A stretch of 37,648 nt of DNA from Gemmatimonadota bacterium (GTDB taxonomy: Bacteria > Gemmatimonadota > Gemmatimonadetes > Gemmatimonadales > Gemmatimonadaceae), in contig QHVE01000033.1 in NCBI GenBank assembly GCA_003223455.1, positions 4,439 through 42,086 of the forward strand, given 5' to 3'. Below the pieces are notes generated by a model. It ran no database searches, had not been told where the DNA came from, and was given only the letters and a program-made list of their open reading frames with translations. Positions within the stretch are counted from its first letter, which is position 1. Each line of letters begins with the position of its first letter. Below are positions 8,096-16,422 of the stretch, piece after piece. The position numbers and the translations under genes are program-made.

Positions 8096-8277
8096 TCTGA
8101 ACGACGGAACAAGGATCGAGCGGATGCGCGAGCAGGTGCTTCTGGGGCGGACGCCCAAGCAATCGTCTGTGCGTCGGGCCGATTTTCAAGGAGTCTGACC
8201 CCAATTCCCGAAGGAGTCCGATCTGAGGAAGCAGCTGCCCTGACCTCTGCGTCGGGCGACCACCATATTGCCCGCCC
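8096..8277. other. Intergenic region with repeat fragments and a possible promoter
   Basis: No gene is visible. At 8101-8117 lies ACGACGGAACAAGGATC, related to repeats at 14170-14190, 24813-24827 and 25164-25185. Near 8190-8215 there are two copies of AAGGAGTC(T/C)GA, the first within CAAGGAGTCTGACCCC, which resembles widespread REP-type intergenic sequences. CTGACC (8240-8245), 18 bp, CATATT (8264-8269) could be a promoter that places the transcript start about at the permease ATG 8278 (leaderless). Confidence 0.4.
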
Positions 8278-9657
8278 ATGAGCGCCGAGTCGTCGCCCCT
8301 GCCCCGCCGATTCGGCCTGCTGCCGGCCACGGCGTTGAACATGACGAACATGATGGGCGCGGGGCCGTTCATCACGATCCCGCTGCTCATGACCGCGCTC
8401 CGCGGTCCGCAGGCCATGCTCGGCTGGGTCGTCGCGCTGGTGATCGTGATCTGCGACGGGATGGTGTGGAGCGAGCTCGGTGCCGCGATGCCCGGATCGG
8501 GGGGCTCGTTCCACTACCTGCGCGAGGCGTTCGGGCGCGAGCGGTTCGGCCGGCTGATGGCGTTCCTGTTCGTGTGGCAGTTCGTGCTCAGCGGGCCGCT
8601 GGAGATCGCGTCCGGGTACATCGGCTTCGCGTCGTACGCGAGCTACATCTGGACGGGACTCGGTCGCGGCGGCGCGATCGCGCTGACGATCGGCATCGGG
8701 GTGCTCAACGTCGTGCTGCTGTACCGGCGCATCCACGCCATCGCGCGGATCACCGTGTCGCTCTGGGTGGGCACGCTGATCACGGTGCTCGCGGTGATCG
8801 TCACCGGCGCGATGCACTTCGATCCGCGGATCGCGTTCGACTTCCCGCCCGGCGCGTTCGACTTCTCGCTCGGCTTCTTCCTCGGGCTCGGCGCGGCGTC
8901 GCGCATCGGTGTCTACGACTACCTCGGGTACTACGACGTCTGCTACATCGGCGACGAGGTGCGTGAGCCGGGTCGTGTGATCCCGCGCTCGATCCTCATC
9001 AGCACGGCGGCGGTCGCGCTGATCTACATCGGCATCAACCTGTCGATCGTCGGCGTGATCCCGTGGCGCGAGTTCGTGCCGGCCGACGCCCACGCGGAGT
9101 CGGGGTTCATCGTCTCGCATTTCATGGAACGCATCCACGGCGCGCGAGTGGCGACGATCTTCACGCTGCTCATCCTCTGGACGACGTTCGGCTCCGTGTT
9201 CGCGCTGCTGCTCGGCTACTCGCGCATCCCGTTCGCGGCGGCGCAGAGCGGGTACTTCTTCCGCGCGTTCGGCAAGCTGCACCCGACGAAGCAGTTCCCG
9301 TACGTCTCGCTGATCGTGCTCGGCGTGCTCTCGATCATCGCCGGATTCTTCTCGCTGGGCACGGTGATCGACGCGATGATCGTGACGCGGATCCTCGTGC
9401 AGTTCATGGGGCAGGTGTTCGGTCTGATACTGCTCCGGCGCAACGCGCCCGAGATGCCGAGGCCCTACCGCATGTGGCTGTATCCGGTGCCGGCGCTGGT
9501 GGCACTGCTCGGCTGGATCTTCCTCTTCGCCACGACGCAGCTGGAGGTGATCCTGTTCGGCATCGGGATGCTCGCGCTGGGCGGCGTGGCGTTTCTCGTG
9601 TGGTCGTGGCGGACGGCGCGGTGGCCGTTCCCGCAGATCGGAGACGCCACGACGTGA
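8278..9657 (+). CDS. APC superfamily amino acid permease
   Basis: A 459-residue integral membrane transporter with about 12 predicted helices, the normal size for the amino acid-polyamine-organocation family. The unwound first helix carries NMMGAGPFITIP, the Gly-rich substrate site of the family, and the next segment has SELGAAMPGSGGSFHYL, a typical conserved cytoplasmic-loop motif. It should import (or exchange) amino acids using ion gradients; the substrate cannot be read from sequence. The short C-terminus ends after the last helix. No Shine-Dalgarno precedes ATG 8278, in keeping with a leaderless transcript. Convergent with the lipoprotein pseudogene. Confidence 0.9.
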   Translation: MSAESSPLPRRFGLLPATALNMTNMMGAGPFITIPLLMTALRGPQAMLGWVVALVIVICDGMVWSELGAAMPGSGGSFHYLREAFGRERFGRLMAFLFVWQFVLSGPLEIASGYIGFASYASYIWTGLGRGGAIALTIGIGVLNVVLLYRRIHAIARITVSLWVGTLITVLAVIVTGAMHFDPRIAFDFPPGAFDFSLGFFLGLGAASRIGVYDYLGYYDVCYIGDEVREPGRVIPRSILISTAAVALIYIGINLSIVGVIPWREFVPADAHAESGFIVSHFMERIHGARVATIFTLLILWTTFGSVFALLLGYSRIPFAAAQSGYFFRAFGKLHPTKQFPYVSLIVLGVLSIIAGFFSLGTVIDAMIVTRILVQFMGQVFGLILLRRNAPEMPRPYRMWLYPVPALVALLGWIFLFATTQLEVILFGIGMLALGGVAFLVWSWRTARWPFPQIGDATT

Positions 9658-9719
9658 GCCTGTGAGCGACTTGCCGGCAGTTCGATCGTGAGTGGCCCGA
9701 CCTGCAATGCAGGGCCGGC

Positions 9720-9743
9720 AGCGATGCGCGATGACGCATCGCT
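9720..9743. terminator. Bidirectional hairpin between convergent genes
   Basis: AGCGATGCG (9720-9728) and CGCATCGCT (9735-9743) pair perfectly over 9 bp around a 6-nt loop. A second hairpin, CCTGCA/TGCAGG, lies just upstream at about 9701-9713. Both lie between the convergent ends of the permease and the lipoprotein pseudogene. No T-run follows. Confidence 0.5.
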
Positions 9744-9760
9744 CCCCGCCCGTCACTGCG

Positions 9761-10221
9761 TCATGGCATCCGTGTGCCTTCGGTCTTCAACTGCAGCACC
9801 GAGTCGGCGCCCGCTTTCGCGTAGTGCGCCGTAGAAACACCCTGGAGCTTTCCGTCCACCAGCCGAAGCGTGGTGTTGGTGGTCACCTTGGCGCCCTTGC
9901 GGCGCTGGCTCTTGAACTCGCCCGACACAAGCGACACGCTGTCACCGGAGACGGTCGTCTTGAGCGGCACGACCTGCTTGTCGGGGAAAGTGAGCGTCCA
10001 GCCGGCGGTATCGGCCGTCGCGGTGAGCACGTACTTCGTCGGGGTCGTGTCGGTCCCGGCCATCGGTACGGAGCTGAACTGCCTGCGGGTGCGGGTGCGG
10101 GCGCGGCGGCTGGTGGGGGTGTCGTCGCCGCGACGGTGTCCTTCGGCGGCTCGCTCTTCGCGCACCCGGCGACGAGCAGGACGGTGGAGCTGGCGAGTGC
10201 GATACGAGTGATGCGATTCAT
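9761..10221 (-). pseudogene. Frameshifted small lipoprotein, paralogue of 566-1033
   Basis: The start ATG at 10221 gives MNRITRIALASSTVLLVAGC, a classical lipoprotein signal with lipobox VAGC (Cys20), then a Pro/Ala linker (TPPPAAAPAPAPAG). The homologous mature part continues in the other frame: QFSSVPMAGTDTT, ATADTAGW, VSGDSVSLVSG, RRKGAK, HYAKAGADSVLQL, ending at 9761. The frames meet near base 10081. The interval is 461 bases, one short of 153 codons plus stop, and the intact paralogue has 155 residues, so a single missing base explains it. It may be a sequencing or assembly error or a true recent mutation: promoter, signal peptide and domain are otherwise well kept. Confidence 0.8.
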
Positions 10222-10274
10222 GAACACCTCGGCGAGCGAGTGAAGGGAGCGGAGCGGCGACATCGGGGGGTGGG

Positions 10275-10302
10275 ACGATAGGGACCGCGATGGCGGAGTC
10301 AA
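10275..10302 (-). promoter_or_regulatory. Sigma-70 type promoter of the frameshifted lipoprotein
   Basis: Minus strand: -35 TTGACT (10302-10297), 16-bp spacer, -10 TATCGT (10280-10275), with expected start near 10268. Hexamers and spacing equal those at 1082-1109, while the spacer bases differ. The rest of 10222-10433 holds no gene or further repeat that I can see. Confidence 0.65.
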
Positions 10303-10433
10303 GCGCGCGCGCATAAACGCCCGATCGCACGCGGCAGATGTGCAGGGCGATGACTTGCCGACGTGGCTCGCGCGAGGCATCCTCACTCCGGCCGCGCGTC
10401 CGGTTCGCGCCCTCCCTCCCACCGCACGCCTCA

Positions 10434-12824
10434 ATGACAACTCGATCGACTTCTCCCGGCTACGTCATCAGCCGGCACACCGACGACGACTCCTACGCGG
10501 TGTGGAAGCTCGACCTGAAGAGCCCCAATCTCCTCGTGCCGCTCGACGGCGTGGGCGGGACGTTTCAGCGCGATCACACGGTCGTATGGATCGGCGGCTA
10601 TCTCCTCTGCTGGGGACCGGAACAGCAGGTCGGCGGCACGCCGTTCTACGAGTACCGGCTGATTCCGTTCAACGCCACCGCCAGCGATCCGCTCTCCCAG
10701 GCTCCGCTCCAGTCGGGGCAATGGCCGAAGGAGAAGTTCTGGGGACGCTTCGCCGACTTCGGCAATCCGCAGGGCGGGCACAAGCAGTACGACACCGACA
10801 AGACGCTCGAGCTCATCCCGCTCGGCAGCTTCCTGATGAACTTCATCGCCGACGACGGGCGCGGGACGTTCGGCGTGTGGAGCTTCGATCCGGCGCCGAC
10901 GCAGCCGTGCAGCGCCGATCCCATTCCCTCGCCGTACCCGTACACGGCCCAGGGCGCGTTCCGCGACATCCAGCGCGGGCACGAGCTGCTGCCGTTCAAC
11001 GGCTACGTGCTCGACCGCGAGGTCGCGACGGGGAGGTACCGCGTGTGGAGCTTCGACCCACAGGCGATCATCCCGCTCGCGCATCCCGCACTGCAACAGG
11101 GCACGTGGAACGATATCGGGCCCGATAACGAGCTCGTTCCGATCGGCGACCATCTGCTCGACTGGCAGCCCGCGACGCGGAAGTTCCGGCTCTGGGCGTT
11201 CGACCCGACGAGCGAGAACCCGCTCAAGGGGCCGGTGCGCCGAGGCACGCTGCCGGCCGACTTCGTGCCGACGTCGACGCTGATGGGCTTCCAGCCGCCG
11301 ATCCCGATCGACGCGACGAAGGCGACGCAGCCGGGCACGATCGACTTCATGCGGTCCAAGATCAAGCACGTCGTCTACTACATGCTCGAGAACCGCTCGT
11401 TCGACCACGTCGTCGGATGGCTGCACGACAAGGACGACAAGATCCACGTCGTCGGCCCCAAGGGCGCCTACCGTGGCGTGAGCGAGACGATGTACAACGT
11501 CGACGAGGCCGGCAACAAGGTGTACCTGAGCAAGTACAAGGACGGAAAGCTCAGCACCAAGTGGTCGCTCGAGATGTTCCAGTACGATCCGTACCACGAC
11601 ATGTCCGACGTGCTGCGGCAGATGTATCACGCGAAGCCCGACGGCTATCAGGACGGCGCCAAGCCGGACATGGGCGGATTCGTCTACAACAACAGCAGCC
11701 CGCAGGTGATGCAGACGTACACGCCGAACCAGCTTCCCGTGCTCAACGGGCTGGCGAAGGAGTACGCGATCTCGGATCTGTGGTTCAGCTCCATGCCGGC
11801 GGCGACGGACGTGAATCGCGCCTTCGCGGTGAGCGGCTCGGCGCAGCAACAGCTCAACAACTTCATGAGCCCGCCGCAGTACCTGTACTGGCCCGAGCAG
11901 CCGCATCGCGCGTCGATCTGGAAGACGCTGTGGGCCAACGGCGTCACGAACTGGACGATCTACAACTCGACGCAGTGGCAGAACCACGTCTTCACCTACG
12001 AGCTGTTCCTCCAGGGACAGATCCCGACGGTGGACGCCGACGTCGCCGCGGGGCTGCTCGACTACGTCGCGCCCGTGCAGCAGTTCTACCAGCAGGCGCT
12101 GGCGGGCACGCTCCCCGCGTTCAGCTACATCGAGCCGATCTGGATCGGCAACACGGGGACGACATCGTATCACCCGGGTGAGGACCTCGTGCCCGGCGAG
12201 GTGCAGCTCAACCTGATCTACGACTCGCTGCGCAAGGGACCGAACTGGGACGAGACGCTGCTCATCATCACCTTCGACGAGCACGGCGGGATCTTCGACC
12301 ACGTGCCCCCGCCACGCGCCGTGAACCCGTGGCCGCAGGACGAGGTGGATGGCTTCAAGTACGACGTGATGGGTGTGCGCGTCCCGACGATCGTCGCGTC
12401 GCCGTGGGTGGAGCCGAAGACGGTGTTCCGCTCGCCGACGAGCGTGGCGTACGACGGCACGTCGTTCATGGCGACGCTGCTCCAGTGGTTCGGGATCCCG
12501 CGCGAGCGGTGGTTCCTCGGCGAGCGGCTGAACAACGCGCCGAGCTTCGAGAGCGTGCTCACGCTCGACGCGGCGCGCACGGACTCGCCGGCGTTCACGC
12601 CGCCGTACGACAACGCCTATCCGCCCAAGGGTGCGCCACCGGCACCGACGGCGGGGGTGCACGACCTGCACCTGCACGTGGCGCACGTGCTGGTCGGCGC
12701 GATGGTGCGCGGCAAGCTGAGCCCGGGCGAGGCGGCGAAGCTGTCGCACGAGGTGGCGCGCGGCGCGAAGGACATCTACACGCTCACGCGGCGGCTCGAG
12801 TCGCTGAACAAGCAGTACCGATGA
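10434..12824 (+). CDS. Phosphoesterase (phospholipase C/acid phosphatase family) with N-terminal repeats
   Basis: A 796-residue protein whose residues 305-700 belong to the phosphoesterase family of bacterial phospholipases C and AcpA-type acid phosphatases (alkaline phosphatase-like fold). Key motifs: ENRSFDH at 319-325, metal-binding region and putative nucleophile; SSMPAATDVNRAF at 452-464; ITFDEHGGIFDHVPPP at 612-627; SPWVEPK at 656-662; TSFMATLLQWFGI at 676-688. The first 290 residues form about five repeats of 50-60 residues with the pattern VWxFDP...PL...GTW...ELxPIGxxLLD, possibly a propeller or lectin-like unit. No signal peptide or Tat motif precedes ATG 10434, unusual for this mostly exported family; an in-frame codon at 10338 adds only Arg-rich sequence. 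The stop overlaps the next gene (ATGA). Confidence 0.85.
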   Translation: MTTRSTSPGYVISRHTDDDSYAVWKLDLKSPNLLVPLDGVGGTFQRDHTVVWIGGYLLCWGPEQQVGGTPFYEYRLIPFNATASDPLSQAPLQSGQWPKEKFWGRFADFGNPQGGHKQYDTDKTLELIPLGSFLMNFIADDGRGTFGVWSFDPAPTQPCSADPIPSPYPYTAQGAFRDIQRGHELLPFNGYVLDREVATGRYRVWSFDPQAIIPLAHPALQQGTWNDIGPDNELVPIGDHLLDWQPATRKFRLWAFDPTSENPLKGPVRRGTLPADFVPTSTLMGFQPPIPIDATKATQPGTIDFMRSKIKHVVYYMLENRSFDHVVGWLHDKDDKIHVVGPKGAYRGVSETMYNVDEAGNKVYLSKYKDGKLSTKWSLEMFQYDPYHDMSDVLRQMYHAKPDGYQDGAKPDMGGFVYNNSSPQVMQTYTPNQLPVLNGLAKEYAISDLWFSSMPAATDVNRAFAVSGSAQQQLNNFMSPPQYLYWPEQPHRASIWKTLWANGVTNWTIYNSTQWQNHVFTYELFLQGQIPTVDADVAAGLLDYVAPVQQFYQQALAGTLPAFSYIEPIWIGNTGTTSYHPGEDLVPGEVQLNLIYDSLRKGPNWDETLLIITFDEHGGIFDHVPPPRAVNPWPQDEVDGFKYDVMGVRVPTIVASPWVEPKTVFRSPTSVAYDGTSFMATLLQWFGIPRERWFLGERLNNAPSFESVLTLDAARTDSPAFTPPYDNAYPPKGAPPAPTAGVHDLHLHVAHVLVGAMVRGKLSPGEAAKLSHEVARGAKDIYTLTRRLESLNKQYR

Positions 12825-14137
12825 CGTCTCCGTTGCGCTACACGTTGCCGGGCACCACCTCGTACGTCGATCAGCTCTATCCCGATCCGGCGAAGCTCAC
12901 ACGGTCGACCGGGCTCACGACGTACGAGCAGGTGATCGCCCACTTCACGGCGGTGTCGCTGGCGCAGGACGGGATCGCGATCGAGGAGAAAGTTCCGACG
13001 GTGACGCGGCGAGCCGGGCGCTACCACGTCGCGTTCACGCCGAAGACGCGGTCGGAGGCAGACGCGAAGGCGTTCGCGCGTGCGCACGTCGAGTTCCTGC
13101 AGGAGCATCGCGCCGGCCTCGCGCTCGCCGGTGCGGCGGCGTGCAAGGCGACGCCGGCGTGGAACCCGATGGCCGGCTTTCCCGTGAACTCCAGCGACGG
13201 GACCTCCGAGTGGTATCCCTGTCTACCACTCGGCCTCCCGCTGGTGAACCAGCGCGCGGTCGTGCTGATGCACTACCCGCCGATCGTCGCCTATCGCAGC
13301 GCCGACTACCTCGACAACAACACGCTGCGCCGCTGGGCCCAGCTGCTGACCTGCGTCGGGGTGAAGTCGCCGTCGCTGTATCACTCGATCGTCGACGTGA
13401 ACCCGATCGCCGCTCCGGGCTCCGGCGAGAGCGAGTACCAGAACGACTACTTCACGGTGAGCCTGACGTCGCAGTTCTACGACGACGATTCGCGCAAGCT
13501 CACCTATGTGCGCGCGATGCTCGCGCAGGCGCTGAACCCGGCGTCGAACGCCGACAATCCGTACACGCTGCCGCTGCTCGTGTGCGGCTCGCCGCTGTAC
13601 GATCCGCAGGCGGCGGCGTGGTTCCGCGTCCGCTACAAGGACCAGCTTCCGGTGGACCAGAACGGGACGCCGACGGCGGACGTGCTGCAGGTGGGAACGG
13701 TGCGCCTCGATCCGACGAGCGCGAAGCTCACGCCGTACATGGTGGCGAACCACATGATCGCGGCGGGCGTGACGGGTCGCTGCACGAAGCAGCCATCGAA
13801 GATCCCCGACATCCGGAAGTACGAGGCGCAGGACCTCGTCGCCGCGACGTTCCTCAGCCTGTATCACGATCGACCCGATATCGACCCGGCGGAGGCGAAG
13901 CGGATCGCCTGCCAGCGGTGGTTCGGCGCCGACGACGGCGCGGGCGCACCGAAGCCGGCGTCCGCCGCCGACAAGCTCACGATCTGCGCGCTGGCGCAGA
14001 TGGATCTCTGCTTCGACCTGAAGACGCTCCGCCCGACGTACACCTTCGATCAGGCGACGAAGCGATGCAAACAGGCCGGTGGCGATACGTTCTCGCCGTG
14101 CTTCGACTGCGACCCGATCACGGCCGGCAAGCGCTGA
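12821..14137 (+). CDS. Protein of unrecognised family A, long member
   Basis: A 438-residue soluble protein that I cannot assign. It has no signal peptide, no membrane helix and no known catalytic motif. It is clearly homologous to the product of 22606-23706 over most of its length: LPLGL, HYPPIVAYRSADYL, RRWAQLL, APGSGES, CGSPLYDPQAAAWFRVRYK, VLQVGTVRLD, TPYMVANH, QDLVAATF and the DPAEAKRIACQRWFG segment all have counterparts in the same order. A C-terminal extension of about 60 residues is Cys-containing (CALAQMDLC, RCKQ, CFDCD) and absent from the short member. ATG 12821 overlaps the stop of the phosphoesterase gene by four bases, so the two are translationally coupled and probably act together. 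Confidence 0.75.
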   Translation: MTSPLRYTLPGTTSYVDQLYPDPAKLTRSTGLTTYEQVIAHFTAVSLAQDGIAIEEKVPTVTRRAGRYHVAFTPKTRSEADAKAFARAHVEFLQEHRAGLALAGAAACKATPAWNPMAGFPVNSSDGTSEWYPCLPLGLPLVNQRAVVLMHYPPIVAYRSADYLDNNTLRRWAQLLTCVGVKSPSLYHSIVDVNPIAAPGSGESEYQNDYFTVSLTSQFYDDDSRKLTYVRAMLAQALNPASNADNPYTLPLLVCGSPLYDPQAAAWFRVRYKDQLPVDQNGTPTADVLQVGTVRLDPTSAKLTPYMVANHMIAAGVTGRCTKQPSKIPDIRKYEAQDLVAATFLSLYHDRPDIDPAEAKRIACQRWFGADDGAGAPKPASAADKLTICALAQMDLCFDLKTLRPTYTFDQATKRCKQAGGDTFSPCFDCDPITAGKR

Positions 14138-14182
14138 CTCACGAACCGCCTTTGAAGCTGACCGTTTGAACGACGGCACGGG

Positions 14183-14221
14183 GATCTGGAAATCAGGCGC
14201 GCCGTGCTTGATTCCAGGATC
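14183..14221. terminator. Hairpin between convergent genes, with repeat core
   Basis: GATCTGGAAATCA (14183-14195) pairs with TGATTCCAGGATC (14209-14221) with one bulge on each side, between the end of family A (14137) and the stop of glutamate-cysteine ligase (14220-14222). The left arm overlaps the dispersed repeat core ACGACGGCACGGGGATCTGGA (14170-14190). No T-tract. Confidence 0.4.
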
Positions 14222-15470
14222 AGGAATCAGTCACGAAAGACTCCGCCCGGTCTCCCGGATCTCTTCGACGTAGCGTGAATTCGTCCAGGAACGCCTCGAG
14301 ACGTTCGACGAGTCTCCTCCCATCAGGCAGCAGTGCATCGAGCGCTGCCGGCGCTCGCTCCGCCAGCCAGCGCGCCTCGGCGCCGAGCTCGTCGTCGGCG
14401 AGCCCGAAGCGTCCCGCGCGTCTCAGCCGGTCCACGGTCGGTGCGGGCAGCTCGCGCAGCACGTCGCGGCGCAGCGGCGTATGGTGGAACGCCGCCCACG
14501 CGACCGCCATCGGGAGGATGGCCCAGCGTACGGGCAGCGCGTCGACGCTCCGCAGCCCGAGATATGCACCGCGCGGGCGCACCTCGGGAAACAGCGTCGT
14601 GAGATGGCGCGCGAAGTCGTCGTCCGTCGCGCCGATGGCGCGCCATTCGGCGAAGCTCCGCGACGCCGCACCGGGTTCGCCGAGCAGAAACGACTCGGCA
14701 CCGAGGGCGAAGTCGAGATAGGCCGGCGCCGGATCGGCCGTCGGCGCGAACACCGCGGTGCGCGACGGATCGAGCGCGCGCCAGATCGCCGCGCGGTGGC
14801 TGCGATGGGGTACGGCGTGGCCGGCACGCTCCGGCGAGTTGGCGAACATCGCGACGAGAAGTGGCGCCAGCGTGTTGGCCACGTTCCAGGCCGCCACTGG
14901 ATCGTCGCCGACGTCGAGGTTCAGGTGGATCCCTGCGGTCTGCAGCATCATGGCGCGCCCAGGCGTGCCGATGCGGTCGTAGTGCGCGCGCTGGCGGCGG
15001 TAGCGTTCGCCGTCCACGACCATCGTCGATCCTTCGACGCCGGTGACGGGATCGACTCCGCGCGCGAGCAGCTGGATTCCCTCGGCCAGCATCGCGTCGG
15101 CGAGACGACGGGCAATGTCGTGCGCTGCGGCATCGAGATCGTCGAGCGACTGGTGCGCGGCCGACGACCACTCGAGCTGGCCACCAGGCTCGTACGAGAT
15201 CACGCCGCCTTCCGCGAGCAGGAACTTCGGTACGCCGTAGCCCGTTGGCGACTCGCGCCAGCCGCACGTCACGGCCAGTCGCCTGAGCACGCCGAGCGTA
15301 CCGGGTCCATTCGGGCCGTCGAGCGGCGGCACCGGTTCGTGCGTCACGCTGCGCACCGGCAGCGCTTCGAGCTCCATCCCAATCCGCGACGAAGGTCGAG
15401 CCCCGGATGGAAAGCGCTCGCGAACCAGCACCTCGAGCTCGCTCGCTCCGTGGTCGACGGCGTGCGCCAT
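14220..15470 (-). CDS. gshA: Glutamate-cysteine ligase (GCS2 / plant-type)
   Basis: A 416-residue enzyme of the GCS2 family that joins L-glutamate and L-cysteine using ATP, the first step of glutathione synthesis. Markers are RIGMELEA at 29-36, ISYEPGGQLEWSS at 91-103 (compare the plant-type ISLEPGGQFELS) and MMLQTAGIHLNLD at 174-186 (compare MMLRTCTVQVNLDF). These hold the glutamate and metal/ATP sites in the plant-type group. Length fits the family. Start ATG 15470 chosen because the family-like sequence begins soon after it. EgtA of the ergothioneine pathway is of the same family, but no egtB or egtD is in view, while a glutathione synthetase lies at 23832, so the glutathione role is preferred. 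Divergent from the cyclotransferase at 15603. Confidence 0.82.
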   Translation of the reverse strand: MAHAVDHGASELEVLVRERFPSGARPSSRIGMELEALPVRSVTHEPVPPLDGPNGPGTLGVLRRLAVTCGWRESPTGYGVPKFLLAEGGVISYEPGGQLEWSSAAHQSLDDLDAAAHDIARRLADAMLAEGIQLLARGVDPVTGVEGSTMVVDGERYRRQRAHYDRIGTPGRAMMLQTAGIHLNLDVGDDPVAAWNVANTLAPLLVAMFANSPERAGHAVPHRSHRAAIWRALDPSRTAVFAPTADPAPAYLDFALGAESFLLGEPGAASRSFAEWRAIGATDDDFARHLTTLFPEVRPRGAYLGLRSVDALPVRWAILPMAVAWAAFHHTPLRRDVLRELPAPTVDRLRRAGRFGLADDELGAEARWLAERAPAALDALLPDGRRLVERLEAFLDEFTLRRRDPGDRAESFVTDS

Positions 15471-15551
15471 GACGGGACCTCGCGTGCAGGAGTGGGCGGC
15501 GGCACGTGAACCTGTGCGGTGGGCCCGGGTCGAGCAAGCGGATTGGCGCGG

Positions 15552-15580
15552 TTGACACCCCCCGTCCACCGGCGTGAGTT
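15552..15580 (+). promoter_or_regulatory. Sigma-70 type promoter of the 15603 operon
   Basis: -35 TTGACA (15552-15557, consensus), 17-bp spacer, -10 TGAGTT (15575-15580). Expected transcription start is about 15587, just upstream of GTG 15603. This argues against the earlier in-frame start at 15519 for the cyclotransferase. The 132-bp gap between the divergent starts (15471-15602) also has to hold the ligase promoter; only a weak TTGCTC-17-CAGGTT (15537-15509, minus) is seen. Confidence 0.6.
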
Positions 15581-15602
15581 TGGGGCTCCTTCCACCCACG
15601 TC

Positions 15603-16391
15603 GTGTTTCACTACTTCGGATACGGCTCGAACCTCCACGTCCCCGCGCTGCGTGCGAAGGGCGTCGAGCCGCTCGCGTCGACGCGCGGCCGGCTGCGCGG
15701 CTGGCGACTCTCGTTCGACGTGCGCCACTGGTTCCCGCACGAAGGCGGCATGGGGAACATCACGCATACGGGCAGCGGCGATGACGAGGTGCAAGGCGTG
15801 GTGCACGCCTGCGAGGACGACGCGCTCGCCACCCTCGACCGACTCGAGGCGTACGGCGTGGGCTACGATCGCATCGAAGTCGAGGTTCTCACCGATGCGG
15901 GCCCGGTGCGCGCCCAGACGTACGTCGGGCTGCCGGCGTTCCTCGACGCGAGCCGCCTGCCGACGCGTCGCTACCTCGCGATCCTCGTCAAGGGCGCGAT
16001 GGCGGCTGGACTCGACGAGGCCTACATTCACCGCCTGCGCCGGCACGACATCGCCGCCGAGCCGGAGTCCCCGCCATTCGTTCCCCCCGACGGATCGTTC
16101 CCGAACGTGACGCGCGCGTCGCTCGCTCTCCATCCGGAGTGGACCGCGCTCCTGGGCAACGTGTTCGACATGTCGCACGCCCGCGCCGATCTCGCCAGCG
16201 CGAAGCCCGTGCTCGGCGGGCGTGACACGACCCTCTTTCACCTCCACCGCCACGACACGAGCGACGGCACGGAGTCGCTCGAGGATCTTCGTCAGGGACG
16301 CGTGAATGACGCCGCGCGGCGATATCTCGCGGCATGGCTGCATGCGTACGCCACCGAGTTCCGCTACGCCGGCCAGTACGTCGATCAGTGA
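15603..16391 (+). CDS. Gamma-glutamylcyclotransferase family protein
   Basis: A 262-residue protein. The N-terminal 145 residues are a gamma-glutamylcyclotransferase domain: FGYGSNL at 5-11 binds the gamma-glutamyl group, and E82 in LDRLEAYG is the likely catalytic acid, followed by YDRIEVEV. These enzymes split gamma-glutamyl compounds, including glutathione, to 5-oxoproline. Residues 150-262 are an additional domain (HPEWTALLGNVFDMSHA, LFHLHRHD, RYLAAWLHAYATEF) that I do not recognise. Start GTG 15603 is chosen because the promoter at 15552-15580 would start the mRNA after the alternative codon 15519 and because the domain begins here. It is divergent from glutamate-cysteine ligase, supporting a link to glutathione turnover, and is the first gene of a probable operon to 22521. 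Confidence 0.82.
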   Translation: MFHYFGYGSNLHVPALRAKGVEPLASTRGRLRGWRLSFDVRHWFPHEGGMGNITHTGSGDDEVQGVVHACEDDALATLDRLEAYGVGYDRIEVEVLTDAGPVRAQTYVGLPAFLDASRLPTRRYLAILVKGAMAAGLDEAYIHRLRRHDIAAEPESPPFVPPDGSFPNVTRASLALHPEWTALLGNVFDMSHARADLASAKPVLGGRDTTLFHLHRHDTSDGTESLEDLRQGRVNDAARRYLAAWLHAYATEFRYAGQYVDQ

Positions 16392-16422
16392 CCCTCTCCC
16401 CATTCCCCACTCCCCACCCTCG

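Noticed and set aside
7468-9756. A 762-codon minus-strand frame opposite the fusion protein and permease
   Set aside because: Same reason: charged, repetitive composition and no recognisable domain, while the plus strand encodes two clear families.
9761-10221. Programmed -1 frameshifting in the second lipoprotein gene
   Set aside because: No slippery heptamer (X XXY YYZ) or downstream pseudoknot-like sequence is evident at 10081, and the intact paralogue needs no shift; a simple one-base loss is preferred.
10431-12749. A 772-codon minus-strand frame opposite the phosphoesterase
   Set aside because: Antisense shadow; His/Arg/Val-rich with no motif.
15519-15602. Earlier start of the cyclotransferase at GTG 15519
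   Set aside because: The consensus -35/-10 pair at 15552-15580 lies downstream of it, and the added residues have no similarity to the family.
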